This document shows positions 26,901 through 40,726 of a DNA stretch of 64,000 nucleotides, in pieces; within the stretch, counting starts at the first letter, position 1; each line of letters opens with the position of its first letter. Source of the DNA: Beroe ovata. Its lineage: Eukaryota; Ctenophora; Nuda; Beroida; Beroidae. The stretch is from assembly GCA_946803715.1 (NCBI GenBank), contig CAMPET010000130.1:117516-181515 (forward strand). The letters run 5' to 3'. Below the pieces are notes generated by a model. It was not told the origin of the DNA. It saw only the letters and a list, made by a program, of their open reading frames with translations, and searched no databases. A program made the position numbers and the translations under genes.

Positions 26901-28541
26901 GTATGGTTTATGAAGCATAGGTAGGAACCATACCCTATGTAATATGTATAATAATGTTTGATAGGTACAGACACCAACCAACAAACCATGGAACCATGGA
27001 ATCCTCATGATACCTAACATTCTGATGGTATGTCATGCGCCCCCAGCAATAATGATAATACTAAGCTGTCTTGGTATACTTCTTACATGTAGTCCCCCGA
27101 TAAATACTAGAAATTCATTCTGTCGAAACTAGTATATTTTGTATGAAAACATAAAATCTCTATGTCTATTCTTAGACAAATACAGCGCTTGCTGTTAATA
27201 ACCACGCTTACCCCCAAGATTGATGCTTTCTTCCACTGAAATGTTACAATGATATAGGGAAACATGCAGATCAAACTTAGTTCAAGAATTCTTTTTTGAT
27301 CACTGATAACTCTTATCTAAAATGCTTAATGAGGCTTTGTGGGATCAGTATAATTATTCTCTGGTTGATGAAGAAGTATTTCTAAATTAATTAATCCTAT
27401 AACGTCATAGGCGCGGCAATTATTGCTCTCTCAAAGCAACAATGGAGTTACTTTTTAAAGGCTATGATAGATCATAGACAACATGATGACCTCTACAACA
27501 CGACTTGTTACTTGGAAATAGCTACTCAATGTCAGAATTCCACGGGAAATATTAAGGGGGGGGAGTGTGTCAAGACGAAAAGGAGTAACGTTTCTTCGAC
27601 GGTTTCTATAGAGTATTCTATTACAATGGGGAACAATATGTGCTTTTTTTAGAGTTTTAGGGGCTTACACAATACAAATTCACGTGACACAATACAAAGT
27701 CACGTGACACAATACAAAGTCACGTGACACAATACAAAGTCAGGTCACACAATACTAAGTCACGTGACAAAAACAAAGTCAAGTGACACGTGACACTCGC
27801 ACACGTACCTTGCATCTGGTTCCAGTCGCCGTCCATCTCCATCTGCTTTCTCCAGAAGTTTTTATCCGCAGCAAATGCCAGGAGTACAATCAGGGGGAAG
27901 AAGAGGAACGTGACGATGCTCTCCCATATCTCGATGACGTTGGGCGAGATCACCTCGATCACGAGGTACAGCCAGATGTACGCAAATACGGCGAAGAACG
28001 AGGTACACGCGAACACGTTGATTTCCTTGATCCGTCTCGACTCTCCCTCGGGAATGCACACGATACAGATCGCCGTAATGACGAGGAGGTTGAAACTGGC
28101 GGAACCGACGATCGTACCGGGACCTAGCTCGCCCGGCTCGAAACCGTTACCGATGATCTCGATGATGCTCAGCAGGATTTCCGGAGCGGACGATCCGAGC
28201 GCCATGAGCGTCAGATTACTCACGGTATCGTTCCAGATCTTCACCTCGATGGTGTCGAAATGGGGCGCGGCGCTTTCCTCGCTGGCGCCACCTCCACCAC
28301 CCCCGTCGCCGTTTTGATTCGAGGTGGCGATCTTGATTTTCTTAGTTTTTGATGTGATCACCTCGATGGCCGCCATGAAGACATCAGCGATAATGTTCAC
28401 ACCGAGGAACATGTACATAAGTCCGAGGAGATAGGCAAACGCCCGGCCATACCTGTTCCATTGGGACTCTGTTGCCTCGAATAGGGGCAGGATGATCGTC
28501 CCGTTACTGTAGATGTCGATGTAGTCATTGTTGGTTGCCAT
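15841..28541 (-). CDS. SLC8: Na+/Ca2+ exchanger, SLC8/NCX family (at least 14 coding exons)
   Basis: Plasma-membrane antiporter that exports Ca2+ against Na+. Exons in order: 27809-28541, 24759-24887, 23575-23630, 21956-22111, 21153-21210, 20866-20978, 20104-20330, 19415-19572, 18006-18186, 16986-17164, 16728-16890, 16340-16518, 16093-16218, 15841-15957; about 858 residues. Exon 1 holds the first membrane half, including the alpha-1 repeat [21 protein letters not shown] cytosolic loop with two Calx-beta domains follows: CBD1 has [12 protein letters not shown] and IINDD; CBD2 has [18 protein letters not shown] and TILNDD. The linker [17 protein letters not shown] is typical. The second half carries the alpha-2 repeat [16 protein letters not shown] and [14 protein letters not shown]. 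The join between exons 6 and 7 is out of phase by one base as read, so a small exon or a sequence error is likely there. No clear signal peptide is seen after Met 28541. The subtype cannot be assigned. Confidence 0.92.
17845..18000. repeat. (CA)n microsatellite with an n
   Basis: Interrupted CA tract in the intron after Calx-beta exon 9 of the exchanger. The single n at 17872 lies within it and probably marks a collapsed or joined repeat. Confidence 0.9.
18429..18475. repeat. 14-bp tandem repeat (GCTTGCGCAGGGYT)
   Basis: Three nearly perfect 14-bp units at 18431, 18445 and 18459 in an exchanger intron. Confidence 0.8.
18981..19080. repeat. (TG)n microsatellite with an n
   Basis: Two TG tracts around a CT-rich spacer, with an n at 19006, in an exchanger intron. 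Confidence 0.9.
21253..21336. repeat. (CA)n-rich tract
   Basis: Interrupted CA/CACAT repeat upstream (in transcript sense) of exchanger exon 5. Confidence 0.85.
22273..22787. repeat. Near-identical direct duplication across a single n
   Basis: Copy 1 (22273-22534) and copy 2 (22536-22787) share start GCAATTGCTGTGATTGATGC and end CCTGGGGCCCAGAGC, with a few substitutions and small indels. The n at 22535 is the boundary. It is most likely two alleles joined end to end inside an exchanger intron. Confidence 0.85.
23645..23755. repeat. Degenerate GTGGTGTCA repeats
   Basis: Five or so copies of GTGGTGTCA or GTGGCGTC, spaced irregularly by 15-30 nt, in the exchanger intron next to exon 3. Confidence 0.6.
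24370..24435. repeat. TATAC-rich inverted repeat
   Basis: GTATACAGTATACAGTGTAC leads into CACTATACA...TGTATAGTG, which can fold as a hairpin. It is in an exchanger intron. Confidence 0.6.
24718..24757. repeat. (CA)n tract abutting exchanger exon 2
   Basis: The tract lies immediately at the 5' splice site of exon 2 on the minus strand (donor at 24757-24758). Confidence 0.85.
24955..26540. repeat. Tandem array of about 554-bp units in exchanger intron 1
   Basis: The marker CGGCCAAAATTCGATCGGGA recurs at 24972, 25525 and 26079, giving periods of 553 and 554 nt. Copies 1 and 2 are almost identical. Copy 3 starts identically but is interrupted near 26180 by a TATAC-rich block and is then diverged to about 26540 (for example CCAATCATCTCTCCTAC is retained). 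No protein is recognisable. The array is satellite-like. Confidence 0.88.
27666..27796. repeat. 20-bp tandem repeat carrying CACGTG E-boxes
   Basis: Unit CACGTGACACAATACAAAGT, repeated about six times with drift and ending 13 nt before the donor of exchanger exon 1. Each intact unit carries a CACGTG core. Confidence 0.85.
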
Positions 28542-30460
28542 GGCAGTGCCGGTCTTTCAAGTGGTGCACCTCGTTTTACCTTTTCATTTTAAACCTAGCG
28601 AGAGAATTGACGGAATTAGGATGGGTGTGATGACATGTTAACAGTTAATCATTTTTCAATATTCATTTAAATTTCTGCACAATGATCCGAGGAAGTTCCC
28701 AATTTTTCAGTAATGAACAGTAAAAGCAGGCAAGTGTTCACCGCTGGCAATTTTCACAACCGCATAGAAAAGTGCCACAAACAAAATGACATGAAATTAG
28801 TTGGTCCTTAGCATAACAATCGTGAAATCTAACATGCATCAATGTCAATTATAGACATGAACTATCATTGCAAAACAATCACGAGACCTTTATGGCGACA
28901 TAGGCGTACTGTGTTACGCACACGCGGTTGTCATACTCTCAGACTGGATTGATCTACATTGACTCAGCATGATTCCTTCAGATTATGCTGACTATAGAGA
29001 TCGCATGCGGGTGTTGCTACTATAATATACTATGTTGCTACCATAATATGTTGCTATGTGTTGCTATGTGTTGCTATGCATGTCTGTCGTTGTAAATGCG
29101 AATTTTCCGCTGAGATCACGGAACTATATACTATCATGGACACGCAGCAGTACTGTATCATAGGTAGTGCTGTATAGCTTAGGACATAGTGATATCACCG
29201 TCTAACAGGAAACTTATAGATGGTCTAGGGAAAGAGACAGGGAGAGAGTTCAAATTATTACGAATATATGACAGGAAACATCGTCTTTAGATAAACGCTA
29301 AAGTCGAAATTGCGACTTATGAAACGCACACACGCACAAACACACACACAAACACAAATACACATAAATATGGTTATTGAACAGAATCAAAAAAAATGAT
29401 TATCCCATTTCCGTGAAAATTGGCTACATGTATATCCACTATCCAGTTTACAATGACAAAACACCCGGCCCAGCGATATTATCTTGCACGTGACAAAGAT
29501 TATCCAATTAAGTGATTAATATGTTTGACAGTATCTCAGTGCCGAATAATTGGCACTTCCTGGGTCAATTTCAGGACATTTCGCAACATCACGCGCTGTT
29601 TCCTGTACGAAGATATAGACGAAAACTGTGCATATTTGAAGTTGAGTGAATAGAGCGAAATTTATCAACGAAAATCAATACAGAAATGAAATAGGTACAT
29701 GAGGTTCAGACAACCACATATTATTGGGTATCAAAGCTGCGAACATTTCGAGCAAGCTTCGTATGAGTGTAGCAAGCGAGTTTACAAGAGCGAAGAGCGC
29801 TAATTTATTATTTTCTCTGTGGAGACAGTTACATCACAATAACGACAGATGAAATAGTGACAGTAAAAGAGTGATACACGAAAATGAGTTACCCTCAATT
29901 TACAAAGGAGCACCACCACCTTTATCTAATATATCAAGACTACAAAACGCCATCTACAAAAGTTTTTGCACTATTTTAGGATGATAACTTCATAATTTTG
30001 AAGTAAAAAAGGAGTGTATTATAGCGTGCTAAATGAACTTCTATGATCACAAAAGGTTTGAACTTGTCATTGTTGTCTGACAGATGTAAAGAAAGAAAGA
30101 GAGAGAGAGGCGTGATGTGCGAAGTAGTAGGAAGTATAGATCATAGAAGGCAGATCATAGAATATAGAACGTGGAAATGGAGAAAGAGTTCAATATAGCC
30201 GTCAGGAGAAGATAAAGGCGAATTTGAGCGATGTGTCAGAGGGCGGTACCAAAGGAATGGCGATATAGGGTAGGTTAAATCATAACGATAACACCTAAGA
30301 AAGTAGGATAAGAAGGCAGAGAATAGTAATATCGTCGTGGAAAGTAGTACAACAACCCCAGGTGAATGTTACACTGAATCTATATAATGTCAACACACAC
30401 ACAGGGGGAGGCACTGAGAGAGTGTTATAACCGCGCGATATACACTCTCTCACCCTATGT
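28542..30460. other. Upstream flank of the exchanger gene, no gene seen
   Basis: Probably holds the exchanger promoter and 5' UTR exons, but no core element could be assigned. A short CA tract is at 29325-29370. The rest is AT-rich unique-looking sequence. Confidence 0.5.
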
Positions 30461-30465
30461 GTGCT

Positions 30466-30512
<47 letters not shown>

Positions 30513-33104
30513 TCGTGAGCGTGTGTATGTGTGTGTGCGTGTGTGTGTGTGTGTCTGTGTGTGTGAGCGTGGGANNTGTGTGTGTGCGTGTGTGTGTGTG
30601 TGTCTGTGTGTGTGAGCGTGGGATCAAAAGGTACGCTGTTGCGAAACTAGGAAGATAATTTTGCAAAAACAAAGCAGGGAGAGTTTCCGCGAAATATCTC
30701 GATTCATGATTGACTTTTCCTATTTGCGTGTTACTGCGTGCGTGATCCAATTTATATCTCCCGTCTTAGTACACGCTTCATTTCTAATTGAATCAGTAAT
30801 TGGCTTTTTATTAGGTGGTTTATCAATGGAGTGTAACTTTCGCCAATTAAATTACAACGAAAGAACGTCATTATCAGAGAAAGATCCAAGAGATGTAAAA
30901 TAGAGGAATAAAGTCTACAGAAAACTGTAGACGCAAGTCCATTCCATCAATTGTCTGCTCATTGTTTGTATGCATCGACACACACAACAAGCTCCAATAA
31001 ACATACAGACACACACACACACGGTGCACACAAACACACAAACACACACAAAGACACCCACGGCACACAAACAAACTGACAACAAAGGCAAACAAATAAT
31101 GTCATAGAAATTAGTTTGTAATTCCGTGAATTCAGGTAGCTATGGTTTCCGAGGGAAATACGACAGAGACAACACGCTCCTATATAGAATCACAGACACA
31201 CATACAGACACAAACATAGACACACACATACAACCACACACAAAACAAATACAAACATACATAGGTACAGACAAACAGCTATAATATCATTAACAGAACA
31301 ACAAGACGCCATTTTTAAAGCGTGATACAAAACTATACCAGCAGGTCATCAACTGTCAAGATTGACACAGGTATTTCATAGCAACTTCAAACATATTTGA
31401 GCTGATGGGAAGTATAAGGAAACGCGCGTGTGTGTCTGTATGTGTGTGTATGTGTGTGTTTGTGACGTGTTTGCTATCAAACCACTCGACAGTCGACACT
31501 TTTCAATCACCAACCACGAATGACGTCACCAATACGTGGGCGTTACCATGTCAACACCATGCGATTGATGCAACTCCTTTGATAAAACGTGACCAAGACC
31601 ATTGGCGGGATTTAACCACAGTTCGTTACAAAATGCATGATGATAACTGCGCAATTTCAGAAATGTCAAATCATTCTTCCGCTGATTATTAGAGCAGTTT
31701 CGCAATCCATGATATCTTTACAATCATAAATAAGGCCTATTCAAATCAAGTTGGTTTCTCTGATTTCAACCAATGGCTCCACGTAAACAAGACTGCAAGA
31801 TAAAACGACATTGAGAAAAGGTAGAGTAGTCAGTAGAAAGGAAACACCTCTCTATCACAAGCTTATCACTGGTTTACAGTTTCATTGAGACAAGAAACGC
31901 AGCTGTGACCATGACAACAACAGTAGTCTGTCCATATTACCTAACTGCGCAGACATTCCTGAGAGAGGGAGACAGTTCTCACGCAAGATACCGTGAGTTC
32001 ATTTCTCAAAACTGTATCAGCTCTAAACGTATTAGCCAAACACACGTACAGACACTATCGTGATGATAGTTGTCACTACCTAAATAGTGATGAGTCATAC
32101 AGAAACACTCAGAGTTTAAAACGCGGTCCATTTGAGTAGAGGACAACACATCAAATAGGCAGGTAAATTTTGGCTTGATCGATGAGTCTAGAGGCTAAGG
32201 ATAATCGAAATGGGATAAACGCTCCAGATTATTCTCAATATACAGGCTTCTGCTTATTCCTTATAATTTTGAAGTGTATGAACTCAATGTACTTTCTTAT
32301 GAAAAGGTTTTAAATCATCACAACAGAGCAAAAGACCGGGCAAGTGAAATAATACAAGACATGGAGCGGCAGTGATCTCACGTTAGATATTATATAGAAT
32401 GTACTCATGGAGCAACAATGAGAAGCGTGCTAGCACACAAACACACGCACACACGCACACACTCAGACACACACATAAACCCAGATAGATATAGAGAAAC
32501 ACTCCAACACACTCATATACAGTCCCACAGTCACATACACAGTAGACACATACACAAACACACAGACACATACAAAAAGCAGTCATTCAGACACACAAAC
32601 ACACAAGCACACACATACACACGCACACACACACACATAAACGTAGAATGGTACACACCTGTTGCACTGGTTTAGCGTTATAAGAATCAAGGGTGTGACA
32701 CTTGTACAAACATAGGTCACTACAGCACATTGCTGCACTGGGCAGTGACATGTACTCACATCACACGGAAAATTGGTGATCTAAAATGGGAGAAGAAACG
32801 AAGGAGGGGCGGCAAGGAAGAGCGTTGAAAACGTGAGAAGAAAGTTGAAAAGAGTAGAAAATTTCTCTAGGGAGGATCCGGGAACAAAAACCGATGATCC
32901 AGGAAATAAGAAATTAGGAAATGAGCTGTGTTATAATCTGTTTGATTGTGAATTGTGAAGGAAATAAGTTGAGGAACGGAAACGAAAACACACAGGGAAT
33001 CAATCATGGTGCAATGTGGACATTGTTCATAACAAGATCATAGAGTGAAATGTATCTACCCCATGAAATTCCTGCAGTGTTTGTGTGTGTGTGTGTGTGT
33101 GTGT
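30461..33104. repeat. Microsatellite-rich gene-free stretch
   Basis: (TG)n at 30461-30622 includes a double n (30575-30576) between two identical copies of a TG/GAGCGTGGGA block. (CA)n-rich tracts lie at about 31005-31055, 31190-31265 and 32435-32640, with a TG tract near 31425-31460. No coding region is supported; translated stretches of Thr-His or Cys-Val are repeat artefacts. Confidence 0.8.
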
Positions 33105-33292
33105 NNNNNNNNNNNNNNNNNNNNNNNNNNNNNNNNNNNNNNNNNNNNNNNNNNNNNNNNNNNNNNNNNNNNNNNNNNNNNNNNNNNNNNNNNNNNNNNN
33201 NNNNNNNNNNNNNNNNNNNNNNNNNNNNNNNNNNNNNNNNNNNNNNNNNNNNNNNNNNNNNNNNNNNNNNNNNNNNNNNNNNNNNNNNNNNN
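33105..33292. other. Assembly gap (188 n) inside a (TG)n tract
   Basis: The run of n is flanked on both sides by TG repeats (33080-33104 and 33293-33315), so the gap is probably an unresolved longer microsatellite. Confidence 0.95.
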
Positions 33293-33315
33293 TGTGTGTG
33301 TGTGTGTGTGTGTTT

Positions 33316-36300
33316 GTGTTTCGAATCAACACATGAGAATTGTTCAATGATGAACATCATGTGGAGATACTATCATAAGAGAAGTTATAACAATCAAATT
33401 AACAGCTGGTACATGGGTTCCACAACAGATGGTGAACACGGTACTGCTGGTCCTCTGCTCCTTCATCAATACAACTTTATGAAGGAACAGAGTAAAATAA
33501 TACAATGATGGATAGGACAATATATTGTAAAGAACTCGATCTGCAAGAATAAAAACTGGGGTATGTAATACTATGATGGTCAATTATCTCTCAAACAATT
33601 AACATAAGTAAATAAAGGAATGCAAAGAGAAGTCAAATGAATGTTAAAGCCTATAATCTACCTTGACTGCTCTAGTCCAAGAACATCCCAATATATAATG
33701 ATGAGTAATTAATGAGTCTCACAGCACACACACACACAAGGTAGGCAGGCTGGGTCCTGGCGCACACCCGGATGAAAGAAGTCAGTTCTGAACTAACTAA
33801 TGGTGAATTACTGCAGGAATTATTCTTCTTCTAAGATGAAGGGGAACCACATATTCTTATGCAGAGCTATGAATAGCACACAAACCTATATATTCAGAAC
33901 TTGGCTAGCGATCGAGTAATGGAAGAGTCAGTACTACTACTGCAGCTACTGAGTCAGTACTACTACTGCCCGATGAGTCAGTTAAAATAGAGGACATTAC
34001 ATGTCATATTCAGCATCGAGAATAATATATATTGATGACTTGGCATGCAAACAGTCAACTGGTCATAATATACAGCATATCCCAACTCCTAAGGTTTCAT
34101 AGCGTCGACAAAACTTTACTATCATCTCCTATCTCCGTCTTATGTCTATCGCGAATTCCTCATCATAGTTCTACTCATTCAGAATTTACATTGTAGATGC
34201 TAGGCGGAGTCCAAACTCATACTCACATAATCTAATGAGTCCAGTAAATTTATGAGAATGGACACTCAAAACAATGAAGATGAAAGAGCCGCGTCAAAAA
34301 AATATATCCAAATCGTGCTTTGATCATGACATGCCTCATGTCACATGTCACATGGAATATCTTTTATTATGGTGTGAGAGATACAAACGTCATAAACGAT
34401 AGAAAATATTCTGAGCGTTTTTCGGAACTGATATTTGGCTATATATTTACCTCTTATTATCATGTCCACTAATTGCTCTGATATGAGTTGCAAATCTGAT
34501 GATATGGCATCTTCAGAACCTTACCATCTTCAATATATAACACACTTCAGATGGAATAACTACCTAGTATGCTCTCTAAACTCAACTGTTTCAACTCGAG
34601 CTATCTTTCTTAGGTGGGATCCTGTATACAGTTAGAAGACGTCTAGCCAACCTTGATAAGCCATATTGGGTCAACTGAGTGTGTTGTTTACACGTTTCGA
34701 GCGGATTTACTAAGTACTCTTTTGCACTTTATCAAATCGTCTGGAGATGAAAGGCTTCAACACGTTTTTGAAACACAGTTTGTAACTTTGATGACATGAC
34801 GAAAAACCGGTACAAAAAGTTGCAGACATGTAGAATATTATGTGACGCTAGGGCATTGAAAAATCTACATCACAAGCTATTATACTAATATACTAGGCAA
34901 TGAAGGAGCGAGAGAGGAAATCTGATATTAATTGCAAACAATAGAGGACGCGTACCCACGGAAATTGCAATTAAAGGACAAAGGTGGATTTTAATGAAAT
35001 CGGGGAATTTCATTATCCAAAAATATAATATCATTTGTGAATTTAGATTAATAAAACTTATAAAAATATATCACGGCTGTCTCTATAAATAATCTTAATG
35101 AGAACTCATTTGTGAATATTGTTAAATCATGCATTCAACACAGTGACATAAGCAGCTAGGTATGAACTCATAGTAAACGAGCTTTTGTACTATAATTCAG
35201 GAGAATTCATTATTATTATTCGCCCCATGTGTGTAATATTACCTACCTATGTAAAACAGAGGCCATCTTGTGATTTTCCATGATGGACCTGGACAAATGA
35301 TCAAAGTACACACACACACACACAGGTCACACACAGTAAGTATTTCAGAAGTTTAGATAATAGGACTATAAGCACAATAAGTTTTTCAACGGAGGGGGGT
35401 ATGGATTTAGCAGCATTTTCAACTGGTTTCAATGTAATGGGTTGCTTACAATTCGATATAAACCAACTTAATTCAACAAGCAGGACCCGCGGCCTCAGGC
35501 CTCTGATATTCTGATCTCCTCGACTATCATTGCTGTAGCACAAACAAACGCCGCTAGTAATGGTATAAACTCATGAAAAAGTGGCCTCGAAGCTAACACT
35601 AACATTGCAGCTTTGATGTACGCATATCCCGAAAAACTCTTGTATCTCAACAAATGCGACTATCAAATATTGCACTTTTTAACGCTAAAAATATATCAAA
35701 CGTTTTGTTGAATATTCTTAATTTCACAGCTTGTTTTCTTATCCCGCTTTACTGCAACTGTGTAGCCCACCTGTGAAGTGTGATGCCTACCTATCACTGT
35801 GATGACATAATCAACCCTTTCCAGCATTAGACAGGAAGAAGGTTTACAAGTACCCTTCATCTCCTATAATAAGTCCCACAAGCAACATAATAGACGCGAA
35901 ATTAAAGTGGTTTACTAATTAACCCGATTCATTAATATATATCATTGCCATATATATCATTGAATTACACAGAATTCTTTGGACGGGATGGAGACACGAA
36001 CAACAAAGTGACTCCATGATACCAAACCCAGGTTTTTAACAGACCCTGTTTTCTATAATCCCATTCTGAAAATTATTAGGTATCCCATCTGCGGAAACTC
36101 GATCAATATTTAGATTCTATGATAATTCCTAATACAACTGTCTTAGGTAACGAGTACTGGTAGTAACAGCTCCTGATAATTACAGATAACTCAGTGTGCC
36201 GAGGGAGGGGGGGTTGTCGGCATTGTTATGCGTGGTTCTGCAGGAGGGAGACGCCCACTTCTAATTCTATAGTGATATAGAGGGAGATGTGCATGCTCAT

Positions 36301-36355
36301 TATGCTGTGTGGAGGAATCACAGTACCGACAAACGGAGCTCTCATTTGTACCGCA
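33316..36355. other. Gene-free stretch
   Basis: No recognisable gene. A short CA tract is at 35308-35326 and another at 33727-33740. Otherwise AT-rich sequence with small local repeats, such as AGTCAGTACTACTACTGC twice near 33930-33970 and an ATATATCATTG pair near 35937-35965. Confidence 0.55.
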
Positions 36356-37343
36356 GTGAATAGTCTGTGTGTGTGTGTGTGTGTGTGTGTGCGGGTGGGT
36401 GGCATGGCATAAGTGATTCATCGGAATACCATCTACCGCAATGAATATGCTGATGATTTGGGTGTATTACCTATCAAGATATCAGTCCTATACGGCATCC
36501 CGAGATTCATTAATAATCAACTGCAGTTATCACAGACAAGTTCCCCTCATCATAATCATATATTATGTAGGGCGGATTACGGTTCTTCAGAATCAGAGAT
36601 TATGAAGAGTAGAGATCACCTGGCTGTCACGGAATATAGAGTCGCTCCAACGAGCGCGCACAAAAACACTCATTCCAACACTCACACAGACACTCAATCC
36701 AACACCCCCGCACACAAACACTCACAGGAAATCGCTATCAGACAAAAGCAATTTCGCATACCGTAACACCCTTTGCCAAATATGTATAATTGAACTTTTG
36801 TTCAAAAGATAATAGATGCGATTAGCGAACTCTTACGTATAGAGAATTTGTCAATAGCACGTGACCAGCACATTTTTATCTCAATATCGGAGCTCTTACG
36901 TTTTGAAGAATGAAGACACACACATCCACACACACACATACAGAAAAAACAGGCACATACCCACTGACATACTGCAGATAGAGACACAAACATGATATAC
37001 AAACATACACCCAGATCCATACTGACACCAGACTCACAAACATTCGCAAACACAATTACGAACAGAGACAAATTGCTACAAACACTGCTGGGTTGTTGAT
37101 GAGGGTGAACCGGGGTTTACTCATTACAAAATGCTAAACGTCTCTCCTTTTCTATCAAACGTTGCTGGCAATAGCAATTATAACTCGTGTTTTATAAGCT
37201 ACAAACACACAGATACACACACAGACACACACACTCACACAGACAGACAGGGTACAGTGACTTGTGGGAGCTTCCTCTAGGTCAAAAGCAAATCATAGCT
37301 CTGCTATCAACCACTCACACCCATACCCACACTCTCTCCCACA

Positions 37344-37379
<36 letters not shown>

Positions 37380-38275
37380 CACCCACAAACATCTATAACA
37401 GTGGTAACGAGACTGCATTATTGAATATCTCAATACACCGTACGTCATAGCACTGAGCTATTACTGTTGTAAGTAGTGTAGTAGATGATAGAGATTTATG
37501 ACTCTGTTCCCATTATATATATGTTATCGAGGGATGTCATATTAACAACTCGAGTGCGATCCAATGTAGCGAGATATTGACTGTGACAACTGACAATGTC
37601 ACCTGAAGAGTGTATTTCCTAGTATACACAATTCAACTCGGTGTACAAGGAGATTCGACATTGGCGTGCCTCCCACCAAGTTCGACAAGGAATTTGACCA
37701 GGAGTTCTAAAAATAGCACTGTGCGGTGGCAATTCTATAAATAACTTTGCAGATACTAAGTAGCACTTTCATAAATAACTTTGCGGCGGGACACGCCTAT
37801 CCCACAAAGACGAGTAACTCAACTCTTTCATTATCATCGGTAATAATTACAATGGATTGTAAGCGATAACAAGGTAGTAGTATGAGAAAACAATGTCGTG
37901 GTGAGAAAACACCACCTGTGTGTGTGTGTATTCCGAGGAGGGCTGACAAGAGAACGACTAATACGTACAGTAGTTACAGGAAGAAAGAGAGAGTGCTGGC
38001 TTGTGTCGGCTCAATCATGCCTTATTGGGAATAATTAGGGGGCGGAGAAAAACATATGGATAACAACACTTTGTGTATATTGTCGGTCATTTGATGTACG
38101 GCAGCTGTACAATTATGACATATCAAATAGTAATTTACGGTAATTGAATCAAATTGTTGGGAGAAATTACAAAAAAGACAGGATTCATAAACGCCTGCTA
38201 GAGCCAGCGTTTATCACTTACTACTGAAAGAAAATCGATCGGTCTTTGGAAAGAGTCATGGCTCTGAAAAGTCCC

Positions 38276-38354
38276 GTCACGTGAAAAATGGTACGTGGTC
38301 ACGTGACAGCAATTACCGTATGTTTCCCCATGGAAATTGCACCTGTCACGTGAC
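38276..38354. promoter_or_regulatory. Cluster of three GTCACGTGA E-box sites
   Basis: GTCACGTGAA at 38276 and perfect GTCACGTGAC palindromes at 38298 and 38345 fall within 80 bp. The 10-mer matches the known CLEAR/M-box type target of MiT/TFE and related bHLH factors. It is far from any gene recognised here, so its function is unproven. Confidence 0.35.
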
Positions 38355-40325
38355 TAGCATACTGTTACCATGGTTACCACTTGGGGCACAGGTGCTGTAA
38401 TGATTTAATTAGAGCCTGGATCAACCAAAGACCGCGAGTGATCAACTATTCAACACGCCCACAATAAAAGTTTCTTATCAATGGATTGAAACTTTGAGAG
38501 GGCCGATTAACTCGTGTTGTACTCACACTGGCGCCAGCTTATTACAGAGCATACTGCAACTGACATGCTACCTAAACATTGAGAAGGTTAGCGATAGATA
38601 GATCATCGCAGAATAGAAATTCACAGTACAAAATCATTTCCATCTGGCTAACGCAGACACGGAGTGTCATTCAAAAACTGCCTGTTCATTACGGCTATAT
38701 CGAAAAAAGATGATATAAATGTCGCAAAAACAGTTTGTTATATATATATATATCTCGGTTTAGCGCCGGGGAAAACGATTCGTACCTGGTTATCGGTTAT
38801 ACTCCTTTATAAATTCGGTAAAATGGTAAACCACACGGAATGAAATGGAGGAGAACAGCATAATATTTTCAACAGTAAACCACTGAATATGCTTAGAAGG
38901 AGTAAACCCTCTCAAACACCTTACCAATGTTACCCTATATCATTTCGTTTGATTTTGAGGGATACGTAAATCATATAGCGTTGGTGACAATACCTGGCTG
39001 TCACTTTCCAATATAACCGCAAATCATGGCTCACGCAACAAACAGATATTACGCGAAAATAAATCATTGCTATCGCAAAGGGATATACAGAAACTTCGTG
39101 CCAAGTATTGGATCCAGGAAGTATTGATATCCAGGAAGTTGATCATATTTGGTCAGGGGGACTCATGGGACCCATCGCGAAATTATAATTTTACTATTTT
39201 ACAATCGTAAAATCCTCACAAAGACACGCGCACACAAACATACACACACACACACACACACAAGCGTCGAGCTCACACTCAAGCACAAAATAAATTTGGT
39301 GCTAGCCTCGGAATGCTTTCCAATAATTGTCATCAAGTGAATGCAGCGAAAACGCATTGCATATATCTCACACACGCACAAGCACACAATCACACAGACA
39401 TAGATACCTACAAAAACACACAGGCACCTGGCACACAGACAAACACACATACTGACACACACAAACACGTATACATATTATTCAAACTCGGTCCAAACCA
39501 ACGCATACCATTACTCCGAATATTATCAGCTGTTTCGTTGACAGGGTGGCTCAAGCTGTGGGCAGCAAGAGAGACCATATTCCAATGAAAATATGGCACG
39601 GCTTGAAGTATACCTCAATATTAGATATTATTGAAAATATTTATAGCAAAAATAAAACTATAAATATACGTACCGCTTCCCAGGCAGAATTATTTTCCAC
39701 GCATGCGGTATAAAATTAAGCCTTTATATTATAGAACAAGAAAATTTAGTAGAATAATACGATAAATTTAAAGTGAAGCTAGTTGTATGTTGAACATATT
39801 ATTCGATGAATGACATATATTATTCTAAATCAGAATTCTATGAGTACCTTCGAGGAAATGCCATTACCGATTTCTTGAGCTCAATATACTGTACTGAATA
39901 ATAAGGTTGGGATATTAATTAAGCGAGAGGCATTTATAGAAGATTTAATTATTGAACTTGGGTTATTGATTGCTTATTCATGGCTGATAGTGATTTGAAT
40001 ACTCATAAAATTCTCAAATTGTTATTGCAAGAAATTTTTCATAACATAAGTGAAGGAAGCTGCACTTGAAGTGCTTATGATAGTAAGATTACCAGTTGAT
40101 AATGAGGTAGAAATAATTAGGATAATCAGAATAAAATATAACATTTCATCACCATGAACTATCTTCTATCGTATGGGAAGACACGAAAATAAATTATTCT
40201 TGGGGAAAAGTAACTAAAAGAAACAACCGCTAAAGTGTTTTCACCTCGAACCAAACCCACGGCAAGGAATATATAGTTGTACAGTAGCAAGGAAAGTAGT
40301 GGGAAAGCAAGAAAATGTAAATAAC

Positions 40326-40361
<36 letters not shown>

Positions 40362-40686
40362 CATTTATATAGACCGTTGTTGACAACATGGAAGAGAGGT
40401 ATAAAGTAAGCAACATAATATAACTCGGCAACATTTATTATTTTACATGTATACTTAACCTTTCAGAGCAACCCATAGGAACAGCCTAGCAACAGTTATA
40501 AGCCTCACCATGGCAACGGAAAGCAACATCCTAGCAGCTCCAGTCACGTACTGAAACTCAACAACCCATCAAGGGCCACCCAAGGATAGAATTAATATGC
40601 ATCTAATAACGACAATCAGTAGTAACGACAAAACGTGTGGTACCATGGGAATTCACAGCTAAGAAAACCTGCAGGACAATAGAACG

Positions 40687-40726
<40 letters not shown>

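Noticed and set aside
27666-27796. CRISPR array
   Set aside because: The 20-bp units are directly adjacent without spacers and lie in a eukaryotic intron.
33004-33508. Open frames through the N gap
   Set aside because: They consist mostly of unknown residues and flanking TG repeats.
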